Shown here piece by piece: positions 28,516-36,880 of a stretch of DNA of 64,000 nucleotides (positions are counted from its first letter, which is position 1; every line of letters starts with the position of its first letter). Origin of the DNA: Nonomuraea helvata. Lineage in GTDB: Bacteria; Actinomycetota; Actinomycetes; Streptosporangiales; Streptosporangiaceae. The translations under genes and the position numbers were made by a program. The notes under the pieces were generated by a model. It did not search any database and had not been told where the DNA came from. It was given only the letters and a program-made list of their open reading frames with translations. The stretch spans positions 1,302,001 through 1,366,000 of the forward strand of contig NZ_BAAAXV010000005.1 in NCBI RefSeq assembly GCF_039535785.1, read 5' to 3'.

Positions 28516-29319
28516 ATGCAACAGTGGACGATCGACGCACCGGAACACCTGACGTTCGGCCCAGTGAAGTCGCTCGATGTCCGCATCGTCGCCGGTCGGC
28601 TGGACGTGCTCGCCAGCGACGGCCCGTCCACGGTGGAGGTGGCCGAGATCGATTCGGCGTCCCCGCTGGTGGTGACGTACGACGAGGACACCGGAGAGCT
28701 CTCGGTCGCCTACAAGGACCTCACCTGGGACGGCCTGCTCGGCTGGCTACGGCGCGACCGGCGCAGGACGGTCCTGACGATCGCCGTGCCCAAGGACTGC
28801 ACCGTCAACGCCGGGGTGGTCTCCGCACCCGCTGTGGTCGCCGGGTTCGAGAAGACGACACAGGTCAGGGGCGTGTCCGGGGAGATCGTGCTCGACGGCC
28901 TCAGCGGCGACGTGCACGCCACGACCGTCTCGGGCCCCGTGGAGACGCGGGCCCTGGACGGCGACCTCGCGTTCAAGAGCGTCTCGGGCGACCTGACCGT
29001 GGCCCACGGCACCCCGCGCAGGCTGAAGGCGAACACCGTGTCCGGCCGGATCACGGCCGACCTCGCGCTGCGGCCGACGGGCTACGTGACACTCCACAGC
29101 GTCTCCGGTGACATCCTGGTCAGGCTGCCGGAGAACGTGGAGGCGGACGTGAGCGTGAAGTCCACCTCCGGCAGGCTGGTCAGCACGTTCGACGAACTGT
29201 TCAACACGAACGGTCCCGGCACCAAGCAGATGTCGGGCCGGCTGGGCGGCGGCATGGCGTCGCTGTCGGCGATCACGGTCTCCGGCGAGGTCGCGCTGCT
29301 CAAGGGGGAGAAGGAATGA
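28516..29319 (+). CDS. DUF4097 beta-repeat protein
   Basis: 267 residues. Repeating short strands with Ser-Gly turns (VSGEIVLDGLSGDVHATTVS, SVSGDLTVAHG, TVSGRITADL, SVSGDILVRL) form the right-handed beta structure of DUF4097 (adhesin-like) proteins. There is no signal peptide or transmembrane segment, so despite the adhesin-like name it is predicted cytoplasmic. The ATG at 28516 is preceded by GGGCGGGGG; a GTG at 28492 is also in frame. Its stop overlaps the PadR start (ATGA). The pair is common in actinobacteria; function unknown, possibly stress-linked. Confidence 0.82.
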   Translation: MQQWTIDAPEHLTFGPVKSLDVRIVAGRLDVLASDGPSTVEVAEIDSASPLVVTYDEDTGELSVAYKDLTWDGLLGWLRRDRRRTVLTIAVPKDCTVNAGVVSAPAVVAGFEKTTQVRGVSGEIVLDGLSGDVHATTVSGPVETRALDGDLAFKSVSGDLTVAHGTPRRLKANTVSGRITADLALRPTGYVTLHSVSGDILVRLPENVEADVSVKSTSGRLVSTFDELFNTNGPGTKQMSGRLGGGMASLSAITVSGEVALLKGEKE

Positions 29320-30056
29320 GCCCTGTCTTCGGTCACGGCCGGCTCCGGCTGTACCTGCTCAAGCTGCTGGAGGAGAGCCCGCGTCACGGCTACGAGGTCA
29401 TCAGGCTGCTCCAGGACCGTTTCCTCGGGGTCTACTCGCCCTCCCCCGGCACGATCTACCCGCGCCTGGCCCGCCTGGAGGAAGAGGGCCTGGTGACGCA
29501 TGAGGTGGTCGAGGGCAAGAAGGTCTTCTCGATCACCGACAAGGGCCGCGAGGAGCTGAACGCCCGGCTCGACGAGCTCGACGACCTCGAGCAGGAGATC
29601 TCCGCCTCGGTACGCGACATCGCCCGCGAGGTCAAGGAGGACGTCCGCGACACGGTCAGGTCGTTGCGCGACGAGCTGACGCGGATGGCCAAGGACGTCC
29701 GCACGGGGACCGCGGAGGAATCCCGGCGGTTCGGTGACAAGCAGAAAGAGGACTTCAAGCGACTCAAGGAGCAGCAGAAGCGGCAGTGGATGGAGAACGC
29801 CTACCACTGGCAGGACGAGGGCGAGCGGCTCAGCAGGGAGTGGCGCAGGATCTGGTCCGAGGTCTGGTCCACGCTCGGAGGCGCGCCCAAGAGCCGCGCC
29901 GACCTCGACGCGGAGCTGGGCGAACTGCTGGCCGACTTCATCGGCCAGGCCCGCCAGGAGGCTTCGCACGCCCGGCTGACGCCGGAGATGCTGGTTGAGC
30001 TGCGTACGGCGCTCGACGACGCGAGCCGCCGCATCCGCGACATCCTCGAACGCTGA
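29316..30056 (+). CDS. PadR family transcriptional regulator
   Basis: 246 residues. The winged HTH is KLLEESPRHGYEVIRLLQDR, then YSPSPGTIYPRLARLEEEGL and VVEGKKVFSITDKG, a textbook PadR domain. The C-terminal 150 residues are unusually long and strongly charged, with coiled-coil character (VRDIAREVKEDVRDTVRSLR; QKEDFKRLKEQQKRQW), then a DUF4097-associated tail. Start ATG overlaps the DUF4097 stop. It probably represses this operon through the paired sites at 28436. Confidence 0.9.
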   Translation: MSPVFGHGRLRLYLLKLLEESPRHGYEVIRLLQDRFLGVYSPSPGTIYPRLARLEEEGLVTHEVVEGKKVFSITDKGREELNARLDELDDLEQEISASVRDIAREVKEDVRDTVRSLRDELTRMAKDVRTGTAEESRRFGDKQKEDFKRLKEQQKRQWMENAYHWQDEGERLSREWRRIWSEVWSTLGGAPKSRADLDAELGELLADFIGQARQEASHARLTPEMLVELRTALDDASRRIRDILER

Positions 30057-30107
30057 CCTGCGCCCAAGCACGCACCTACGGAGCTCGTGGGACGGACGGC
30101 CTCGGCC

Positions 30108-30968
30108 CTAGGCCGAGTGCCGGAGCTGCCGCTCCAGCCGGCGCGAGCTCCGTTCGGCCTTGCGGGCGTGGTAGGCGATCGGCATGTACCGCAGGCGTTC
30201 GGGCAGGCGTGGCGTCAGCACGGCCACGGCGTGCCCGAGCTGCCGTAGCCGCCGCTCGTCCCGTGCCGTCCACCGCAGCCCCAGCTTCCGCCGTACGGCG
30301 GGCGGCAAGGTGCCCACCGTCACGAAGTGGTTGAACTCCCCCGACCCGACCCCGACCGGCGTCCACAGCCGGCGCAGCGATCTCGGCAGCCCGGGCGGCG
30401 CCGGCGTGCCACGCAGGACCGAGAGCACGTCGAGCGCGGTCGGGTGAGGCTCCAGTGTGTCGGCCACCATCGCGTCGAAGTACCGCCAGAACGCCTCCAG
30501 GTCGCGGGGCATCTCGCGCTCCGGCACCCGCAGGATCGCACCGAGGTGCCGCGACTCGTCGTAGAGGCGCCGCTGCTGCTCGACGGTGAACGGGGCGCCG
30601 AAATAGCGGCGGAGCGTGATGAACCGCTCGAACAGCGACAGGTGCACCCACGCCCAAGCCTCACCGTTCAGCGCGTGATACGGCCTGCCGAGCTCGTCCA
30701 CACCGCTGATCGGCCTGTGCAGCTCCCTGAGCCGCCGGCCCTCGGCCGGGCCGTCCGCCCCGCCGTACACCCACTTCTGGATGGAGACGAGCGTGCGGGT
30801 CAGCCGCCCCCACGGGTCGTCCTTGTACGTGGAGTGCTCCGCGACGGCCGCGCCGACGGCCGGGTGCATCGTCTGGATGACCAGCGCGCTGCCGGCGACG
30901 AGCAGATTGCGGTATTCGCCGGCGGTGTCCCAGTGCATCGAACGTGGGCCGAAGGGCTCGACCTCCAT
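30108..30968 (-). CDS. Oxygenase MpaB family protein (DUF2236)
   Basis: 286 residues. The core pattern VIQTMHPAVGAAVAEHSTYK and then DPWGRLTRTLVSI is diagnostic for the DUF2236/MpaB family, with the histidines proposed to bind haem b in latex-clearing relatives. Further conserved parts are AWVHLSLFERFI and LPRDLEAFWRYFDAMV-like helices. I chose the ATG at 30968, 8 nt after GGGAGG; an ATG at 31004 adds 12 residues but lacks a ribosome site. Cytoplasmic, all-helical. Substrate unknown; some members hydroxylate or cleave polyprenyl chains. Confidence 0.82.
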   Translation of the reverse strand: MEVEPFGPRSMHWDTAGEYRNLLVAGSALVIQTMHPAVGAAVAEHSTYKDDPWGRLTRTLVSIQKWVYGGADGPAEGRRLRELHRPISGVDELGRPYHALNGEAWAWVHLSLFERFITLRRYFGAPFTVEQQRRLYDESRHLGAILRVPEREMPRDLEAFWRYFDAMVADTLEPHPTALDVLSVLRGTPAPPGLPRSLRRLWTPVGVGSGEFNHFVTVGTLPPAVRRKLGLRWTARDERRLRQLGHAVAVLTPRLPERLRYMPIAYHARKAERSSRRLERQLRHSA

Positions 30969-31046
30969 GATGACGGCCTCCCGGGTGAGACAACTCTCCC
31001 TCATGCTTGTATCACCCAGAAGCCGTCAAAGTAACCCATTACTTAC

Positions 31047-32003
31047 TCATACCGCAAAAACGACTTTCCCGAAGATCTCCCCTGCCGCCATGGCGGCGAA
31101 CCCGGCTCGCGCGTCCACCAGTGGCAGCACCCGATCGACGACGGGCCGGACGCCGGTCTGCTCCAGGAAGATCGCCAGCCGCTGGAGCTGGTCCCGCGTG
31201 CCCATCGTGGAGCCGATGACGGACAGCTGCAGGAAGAAGACCCGGTTCAGGTCGGCGGGCGGGACCGCGCCGCTGGTGGCGCCGGAGACGACGATGCGCC
31301 CGCCGGGTCTGAGCGACTTGAGCGAGTGGTCCCAGGTGGCCTGCCCGACGGTCTCCATGACCGCGTCGACCCGTTCCGGCAGCCGCGCCCCCGGCTCGAA
31401 CACCTGGTCCGCGCCGAGCTGCCGGGCACGTTCGCGCTTCTCCTCGGAACGGCTGGTCGCCCAGACCCGGTAGCCGCCGGCCCGGCCGAGCGCGATCAGC
31501 GCGGTGGCGACGCCACCGCCCGCACCCTGCACCAGCACGGTGGAGCCGGGCTGGAGCCCGGCCTTGTCGAACAGCATCCGGTACGCCGTCAGCCAGGCCG
31601 TGGGCAGGCAGGCGGCGTCCTCGAAGCTGAGCGCGGACGGCTTCGGCACGAGGTTCGCGCGCGGCACGGCCACCCGTTCGGCGAACGTGCCGTCGTGCAC
31701 TTCGGACAGCAGCGTGCGCCGGGGATCGAGGGTCTCGTCCGCGCCGGTGCCGATGACGGAGTGCACGATGACCTCGTTGCCGTCCTCGTCCACCCCCGCC
31801 GCGTCGCAGCCGAGCACGATCGGCAGCCGGTCCTGCCGGATGCCGACGCCTTTGAGCGTCCAGAGGTCGTGATGGTTGAGCGCGGCCGCGCGCACGGAGA
31901 CGGTCGTCCATCCGTCCGGGACCTTCGGCTCCGGATGCTCGCCGAGCGTCAGCCCGGCGAGTGGGTTGTCGGGATCGGTCTGTGTGGCGGTAACGGCGAA
32001 CAT
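31047..32003 (-). CDS. Zinc-binding dehydrogenase/quinone oxidoreductase (MDR)
   Basis: 318 residues. NADPH-binding motif VLVQGAGGGVATALIALGRA and the preceding LPTAWLTAYRMLF are typical of the quinone oxidoreductase branch, and no zinc ligands are present despite the domain name. The N-terminal GroES-like domain includes AAALNHHDLWTLKG and VLGCDAAGVDEDGNEV. Cytosolic reductase of quinones or enones. It stands alone between minus-strand genes; the leader toward the MpaB gene is 78 bp. Physiological substrate unknown. Confidence 0.88.
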   Translation of the reverse strand: MFAVTATQTDPDNPLAGLTLGEHPEPKVPDGWTTVSVRAAALNHHDLWTLKGVGIRQDRLPIVLGCDAAGVDEDGNEVIVHSVIGTGADETLDPRRTLLSEVHDGTFAERVAVPRANLVPKPSALSFEDAACLPTAWLTAYRMLFDKAGLQPGSTVLVQGAGGGVATALIALGRAGGYRVWATSRSEEKRERARQLGADQVFEPGARLPERVDAVMETVGQATWDHSLKSLRPGGRIVVSGATSGAVPPADLNRVFFLQLSVIGSTMGTRDQLQRLAIFLEQTGVRPVVDRVLPLVDARAGFAAMAAGEIFGKVVFAV

Positions 32004-32047
32004 GGCCGCACCCTACTTCAGCGCCCTCACCCTCACCCCGGACCGCC

Positions 32048-32920
32048 TCACCTGAGCGCGACGCGGATCCCCTCGATCGCCTTCTTCCTGTACGACTGCG
32101 ACCCCGCGACGGCAACCAGCACGTCACCCCGGCACACCGAGTCGGCAGACCGCCCTCTGATGACCGCCGGCGCCTTGCCCCGTTTCCTGCAGTCGGGCGT
32201 GGGCACGAGCGCGACCATCTCCCCCGCGCCACCGCCGAACCAGAGCTGCGGCCCCACCGGCTCCCCCTCCGCGATCTCCCCCGGCCTGGCGAGCCGCACG
32301 GGCTCCTTGGCCGACAGCACGAGGTAGCCGTCCTTCGTCACCCTCCCCTTGAGCCCTTTCGCGAGCGCCATCCGCTGGTCGAACGTCAGCCCCTGCCCCC
32401 GGTCGTACATCGCCAGCCGCCACCGCCCGAACGCGAACAGCAGCACCTGCCCGTAGTGCCCGCTCCCCGCCTGGCGCGGCCAGAGCGTGACGTTGGACGT
32501 GTAGTTCCTGATCGGCTCGCCGCCCTTGGTGACCTCGAACTCACCGCTGTACGGGGCGGTGAGCTGCCGGTATGACCCGTCGATCCAGAAGCCCTGGAAG
32601 GGCCGTGACCCCATCTCGCCGAGGCCGAGCTCGGCCGGGTAACGCACCTCGGCCCGCACCCCGTGCGGGAACACCACCTCGATGACCTCGTCACCGCCCT
32701 TGGCCTTGGCAGGGACGCTCAAAATGTTGGGAGCGCCGCCGATCCTGGTGAGCGACCTGATGGTCTCGGGGGTGGGCGTCGCCCGCGGCCGCGACTCGGG
32801 ATCCCGGCTGGTGACCAGACCGATGATCGGGATCAGCAAGAGCGCGAGCACCGCGGCCAGGCCGATCCACCGGCGGCGACCTCGCCCGCCTTGCTCGATG
32901 ACGTCGAACTGGCCAGCCAC
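32048..32920 (-). CDS. Hypothetical protein with one N-terminal membrane helix
   Basis: 290 residues. A charged N-terminus (GGRGRRR) precedes one hydrophobic helix, WIGLAAVLALLLIPIIGLV (residues 18-36), so it is probably a type II membrane protein with a 250-residue extracellular domain. That domain is beta-rich and ends with two cysteines about 19 residues apart that could pair. I do not recognise the family. The 3' end lies 45 bp from the start of the MDR gene, and both may be co-transcribed. Confidence 0.7.
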   Translation of the reverse strand: MAGQFDVIEQGGRGRRRWIGLAAVLALLLIPIIGLVTSRDPESRPRATPTPETIRSLTRIGGAPNILSVPAKAKGGDEVIEVVFPHGVRAEVRYPAELGLGEMGSRPFQGFWIDGSYRQLTAPYSGEFEVTKGGEPIRNYTSNVTLWPRQAGSGHYGQVLLFAFGRWRLAMYDRGQGLTFDQRMALAKGLKGRVTKDGYLVLSAKEPVRLARPGEIAEGEPVGPQLWFGGGAGEMVALVPTPDCRKRGKAPAVIRGRSADSVCRGDVLVAVAGSQSYRKKAIEGIRVALR

Positions 32921-32967
32921 GACCGTTCCTCGCCGAGTAGTGAGGGCTCGCGCCCCTTCACCTCAGT

Positions 32968-33396
32968 TCAGTTGAGCGGCGACCTCCAGCGCAAGCCCTG
33001 GAACCTGGCGAAGTCCTTGTCGCAGGACACGAATTCGCAACCGTGCTCGATGGCGAGTGCGGCGAGGTAGACATCGGGGACGAGATTGCCGGTGGCGCCC
33101 GCCTGTCGGCACAGCCGGGTGAAGATCTCCCAATGCCTCCCCTCCGGGGTGACCACCGACGCCTGCGGCTGGTTGCGGTAGGTCTCGGCGAAGATCAGAG
33201 CGCGCTCGAGGTCGTCGGGGTCCTTGTAGACGCGCCGGTTGGTCACCATCCGGATGAAGCCGTTGACGACGAAGTCGCTCACGGCGTAGCTCGAGTCGCC
33301 GTTCACCATCTCCTCCATGAACGCATGGCAGCGATCGTGATCGGCGGACTCGTGCCGGAAGGCGTTGACGAGGACGTTGATGTCAGCGAGCAGCAT
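32968..33396 (-). CDS. vapC: VapC-type PIN-domain ribonuclease toxin
   Basis: 142 residues. PIN fold with N-terminal Asp in MLLADINVLVNAFRHES, a central SDFVVNGFIRMVTN, and the C-terminal acidic residues in NLVPDVYLAALAIEHG and SCDKDFARFQGLRW. Such toxins cleave tRNA or rRNA under release from antitoxin. The ATG at 33396 lies inside the antitoxin gene (14-bp overlap), the usual coupling. All the acidic residues I expect are present, so it looks active. Confidence 0.88.
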   Translation of the reverse strand: MLLADINVLVNAFRHESADHDRCHAFMEEMVNGDSSYAVSDFVVNGFIRMVTNRRVYKDPDDLERALIFAETYRNQPQASVVTPEGRHWEIFTRLCRQAGATGNLVPDVYLAALAIEHGCEFVSCDKDFARFQGLRWRSPLN

Positions 33397-33676
33397 TGCG
33401 CAGCTCCGGGAAACGCTCCTCATCGTCGATGTCCCACGCGATCTGCTCCAGCGTCTCACCGGCGTCGAGTCGCTCCTGGACCCACGGCTGGAGCCCGGCC
33501 TTGCTGCTGGAAGTGATCAGCTCCACGCGGGGCCGCTCCGCGGCCTCCGTGGACCGGTTGAGCAGCTGCCTCAAGGCGTCCTCCATCACTGAGTTGAGAC
33601 TGCGTCCGTTACGTGCCGCGTACGCCTTCGCCTCGTTGAGGAGCGTCTCGTCGATGCGCACAGTTGTCCTCCGCAT
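33383..33676 (-). CDS. vapB: VapB-type ribbon-helix-helix antitoxin
   Basis: 97 residues. The N-terminal RRTTVRIDETLLNEAKAYAA and RNGRSLNSVMEDALRQLL match the RHH_5/VapB antitoxin fold that binds DNA. The C-terminal tail (from about residue 50) is the toxin-binding part. I chose the ATG at 33676, with GGAG 5 nt upstream; a GTG-type start at 33700 would overlap the operator. With the toxin it binds the dyad at 33695, presumably repressing the operon. Confidence 0.88.
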   Translation of the reverse strand: MRRTTVRIDETLLNEAKAYAARNGRSLNSVMEDALRQLLNRSTEAAERPRVELITSSSKAGLQPWVQERLDAGETLEQIAWDIDDEERFPELRNAAR

Positions 33677-33694
33677 GACTCCAGCGTCCGCCTG

Positions 33695-33710
33695 TGACAT
33701 AAAAATGTCA
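33695..33710. promoter_or_regulatory. Inverted repeat operator for vapBC
   Basis: TGACAT-AAAA-ATGTCA is a perfect dyad ending 19 nt before the antitoxin ATG, in an AT-rich patch. This is the expected place for VapB autoregulation. Confidence 0.6.
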
Positions 33711-33757
33711 ACACCAGATAGTAGTCATGCGGTCACAGATTTGGCATCCACTTTAGG

Positions 33758-35194
33758 TCACCACGCAGCCACATTGACCTTCCCGTCGCTGACCAGCCGC
33801 ACCCGCTGCCCCACCAGCTCCCGCGACTCCGCATCCGCCAGCAGCTCGGCCTCCTCCACCACGGCATAAGCCCGCCCGCCAGGCACCTCGGCCACGAGGA
33901 CCCCTCTTTCGGCGGCCCCGTCCCGCCCGTGCGCGACCGTGTACCCGGCCACCACCCCGTCCCCGTCGAAGGCGCCCACGAGAGGCATCTCCTTGGCCAC
34001 GAACACCGGCGCCGCGCTCCCCAGCCGACCGCCCGGCTCGCTGGACCACACCGCGTACGTGTGCTTCGTCAGATGCATCCCCACCCCGCTCACCAGCCCG
34101 TGCCCCGACTGTGCCCGCAGCAGCCCCGCCATGGTCGCCGTCGAGTGCAGCACGTAGTCGCTGGCCGGCCCGCCCGCGTACGGCAGCCCGCCGGTGACCG
34201 TGAGCCCGCGCCGGTCCAGCGGGTCGAGCCCGATCGCGTCGCACGCCTGGCGCAACGCGACCGCGAAGCAGCTGTAGACGTCGAGCGCGTCCATGTCGTC
34301 CAGCCCGAGCCCGGCGCGCCGGAAGGCGGCCTCGGCCACCTTCCCGATCGCCTCCGAGGCACCGAGCGCGGGCCGCGCGGCCACCTCCCAGGTGTCCTCC
34401 CCGTACGCCCATCCGCGCAGGTAAACGCGCTGCCCGGCAGGCACCCCGAGCCGGTCAGCCAGCTCACTGGCGACCAGGACGACGGCCGCCGCCTGGTCCA
34501 CCTCCAGCACGGCCACCGTGTTCCTGGTGTAGGGCCAGCCGACGAACCGGTCGCCGTGCGCGATCTCGTCGGGGGTGCGGACTGTCCTGCGCCAGGCGTA
34601 CGGGTTCGCGGCGGCCACCTCGGTCATCGGCGCCATCATCCGGCCCCTGTCGCGCATCTCCTCCTCGACCGTGAGCCCGGACGCCGCCCGCCGCGCCGTC
34701 TCCATGATCGCGTAAGTGTGCACCGGCAGGAACAGCCCGTGGGCCAGCGCGGACGGGTGCGGCGGCCGTTCCCAGCCGTATGGGGGCTTGGGCACGGCGG
34801 GATGGCTCCACGGCACGTGCTCGCCCGCATGCCTGTACGCCCTGCGCGTCGCGAGCGCCTCGGCCCCCGTGACCAGCGCGGAGTCGATGTCGCCCGCCGC
34901 GATCCTGGCCGCGGCCTCGCCGATGAGCAGGTGCGGAGCCGTACCGCCGACCTTGGAGTACGCCCGGTGACGCGGCGTGGCGCCGAGGCGCTCGGCGAGG
35001 CGGCCGACCGGGGAGTCGTACTGCCAGGAGTCGGTGTAGACGATCTGGATCGAGTCGAGCCGCTCGACGGGGAGCCGGGCGTCGGCGGCGGCGGCACGGG
35101 CCGTCTCCTCCCACAGATCGAGCGGTTCCGGGCCGGGCTGCTCGCGAACCGTGCGTTGCGCGATGCCGATGAGACAGGGGGTGCGTGGATCCAT
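33758..35194 (-). CDS. Thiolase-fold acetyl-CoA acetyltransferase-like protein
   Basis: 478 residues with the thiolase fold. N-terminal IGIAQRTVREQ, then GGTAPHLLIGEAAARIAAGD where classical thiolases have the nucleophile Cys: I see Thr-Ala-Pro, so no cysteine. The C-terminal part has DALDVYSCFAVALRQACDAI and GGLPYAGGPASDYVLHS. A C-terminal OB-like extension follows (about residues 400-478). This matches the SCP-x-like acetyltransferase group of actinobacteria. The missing N-terminal Cys makes biosynthetic or degradative thiolase activity uncertain; aldolase-like roles are known in relatives. The start at 35194 lacks a strong ribosome site. Confidence 0.78.
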   Translation of the reverse strand: MDPRTPCLIGIAQRTVREQPGPEPLDLWEETARAAAADARLPVERLDSIQIVYTDSWQYDSPVGRLAERLGATPRHRAYSKVGGTAPHLLIGEAAARIAAGDIDSALVTGAEALATRRAYRHAGEHVPWSHPAVPKPPYGWERPPHPSALAHGLFLPVHTYAIMETARRAASGLTVEEEMRDRGRMMAPMTEVAAANPYAWRRTVRTPDEIAHGDRFVGWPYTRNTVAVLEVDQAAAVVLVASELADRLGVPAGQRVYLRGWAYGEDTWEVAARPALGASEAIGKVAEAAFRRAGLGLDDMDALDVYSCFAVALRQACDAIGLDPLDRRGLTVTGGLPYAGGPASDYVLHSTATMAGLLRAQSGHGLVSGVGMHLTKHTYAVWSSEPGGRLGSAAPVFVAKEMPLVGAFDGDGVVAGYTVAHGRDGAAERGVLVAEVPGGRAYAVVEEAELLADAESRELVGQRVRLVSDGKVNVAAW

Positions 35195-35478
35195 GAATCC
35201 AGTTAACCAGAACGAGATTCGGTCGGCCGTGGAGTGGCATTTGATAATGCGAGTTACCGCTGTTGCTGCAGACAAATAACCACCGCCCCCACCTGCGGAG
35301 ATGCCAATCAGTAATACATGCGATTTCGCTATCTCTATAACGGAATGGAACCGGGCCATGCTTTTTAGCGTCGTTTCATGGCGACGCGCTTGCGCCATTC
35401 ATTAACGTTCCGATCGTTTTCCTGGCCCACCGGGGCGCAGCACCCCGCTCTGGGCCGCCGAAAGCTGAAAGGAGCCCC
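35195..35478. other. Intergenic region before the protease array
   Basis: 284 bp of lower GC than its surroundings. A small dyad GCGTCG (35368-35373) / CGACGC (35382-35387) is visible. No CRP-like site was found here, unlike before the third to fifth protease genes. It presumably holds two divergent promoters. Confidence 0.5.
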
Positions 35479-36591
35479 ATGTTTTCCCGAGCAAGGCGCA
35501 TCGCGATCCCGCTCGCCGGCCTGATGGCCGTCGGGCTGGTCAGCGGCACGGCGGCGCGCGCGACCGCATCCCCCTCAGACGTCGTCTCCCAGAACGCCGC
35601 CACCCCTGCCGAGCAGGCGATCCAGTTCTGGACGCCTGACCGCGTCAAGCTGGCCACCGACTACGACGACGGCCTCAGCCTGACCTCCAAGGGCGTCAAG
35701 GGCACCAACGACGCCCCTGACGGACCTCCCGGATCCGTCCCCCCGATCGGCGAGGAGAAGACCAAGGCCAAGAAGAGCAAGCACGTCAACCTGCCCAACA
35801 CCGTCGGCCGCGTGTTCTTCACGCTGCCCAAGGCCGACCCGCGCGACCCGAGGAGCTGGCGTTACTGCTCGGCGAGCTCGGTGCAGGGCAAGTACCGCAA
35901 CCTCGTGGCGACCTCCGCCCACTGCGTCTACGACACCAGCAAGAACACCTTCTACGACAACTGGATCTTCATTCCGTCGTACTGGGACGGCAACAATGTC
36001 TGGGAGGGCAAGGCGCCCTACGGCATTTACGCCGCCAAGACGTTCAACGCGCACGACGACTTCGTGGTGAAGGAGGACTACGACTTCGACTACGCGTTCG
36101 TCAACGTCTACAACGGCATCAAGGTCACCTGGGAGAAGGTCAACGGCCGGTGGCAGTGGACCGTCAAGAACGTCGGCCGCCTCGGTGACAACGTAGGCGG
36201 ACAGGGCTTCACCTGGAACAGGAGCACGAAGCTGAACGTGTTCTCGTTCGGCTACCCGGCGGGCGAGCACCCCGACGGCGACAAGCCGTACACCGGGCGC
36301 ACGATGAAGTTCTGCTACGGCAAGACCAAGCCGATGCCGGAGGCCAGGAAGTACAACCTGCAGGAGCACATCGGCTTCACGTGCTCCTTCACCGCGGGCG
36401 CGAGCGGCGGACCGTTCCTCTACAACTACAAGAGCGCGTCGCGCACCGGCTACCTGGTCGGGGTCAACAGCGTCGCGTGGGACACCGACGGCAACGACCG
36501 CTACGACTACATCTCGTCGCCGTACTTCAACACCGACACCTACAAGGTCTACAAGGCAGCGGCCAACCGCTGGACCGGCAACTTCCGTTGA
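35479..36591 (+). CDS. Secreted trypsin-like serine protease, intact triad (array gene 1)
   Basis: 370 residues. Sec signal peptide with hydrophobic core ending near ARATA (about residue 30), then a propeptide of roughly 70 residues. The chymotrypsin-fold domain has VGRVFF at about residue 109, His 148 in ATSAHC, Asp 204 in YDFDYAFV and Ser 309 in AGASGGP, so the triad is complete. Two cysteine pairs are likely (around His 148; Cys 289/302). A calcium-like loop DTDGNDRYDYI is near the C-terminus. GAAAGGAG lies before the ATG. No protein substrate can be named. It is the first of six paralogues. Confidence 0.92.
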   Translation: MFSRARRIAIPLAGLMAVGLVSGTAARATASPSDVVSQNAATPAEQAIQFWTPDRVKLATDYDDGLSLTSKGVKGTNDAPDGPPGSVPPIGEEKTKAKKSKHVNLPNTVGRVFFTLPKADPRDPRSWRYCSASSVQGKYRNLVATSAHCVYDTSKNTFYDNWIFIPSYWDGNNVWEGKAPYGIYAAKTFNAHDDFVVKEDYDFDYAFVNVYNGIKVTWEKVNGRWQWTVKNVGRLGDNVGGQGFTWNRSTKLNVFSFGYPAGEHPDGDKPYTGRTMKFCYGKTKPMPEARKYNLQEHIGFTCSFTAGASGGPFLYNYKSASRTGYLVGVNSVAWDTDGNDRYDYISSPYFNTDTYKVYKAAANRWTGNFR

Positions 36592-36607
36592 TCAGACCTG
36601 CACCCTC

Positions 36608-36634
36608 GGCCCCGGTTCCCCGAGAACCGGGGCC
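36608..36634 (+). terminator. Terminator after array gene 1
   Basis: GGCCCCGGTT (36608-36617) and AACCGGGGCC (36625-36634) form a perfect 10-bp stem, followed by TTCCCC. The rest of the gap to 36880 has no recognisable gene. Confidence 0.75.
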
Positions 36635-36880
36635 TTCCCCTGAGATGTCAATGAGGCGTACGCCACTGGAACGGCGCGGAATCACCGCAATTCATGGCAC
36701 GCCCACAACCGCTCTGACCAGCGAAAACGACGGATTTCAATGATCATTTAGCGGCTTGTCTGACGGCGCTCTTATAGCGCACCCCGCATGGTAGATCAGG
36801 TAACGAATCTCTATCCTGGCTGCAATACCACCTGTACATCTGGAAAAATCCACCCTTACGACCCCAAAGAAAGGCATTTC

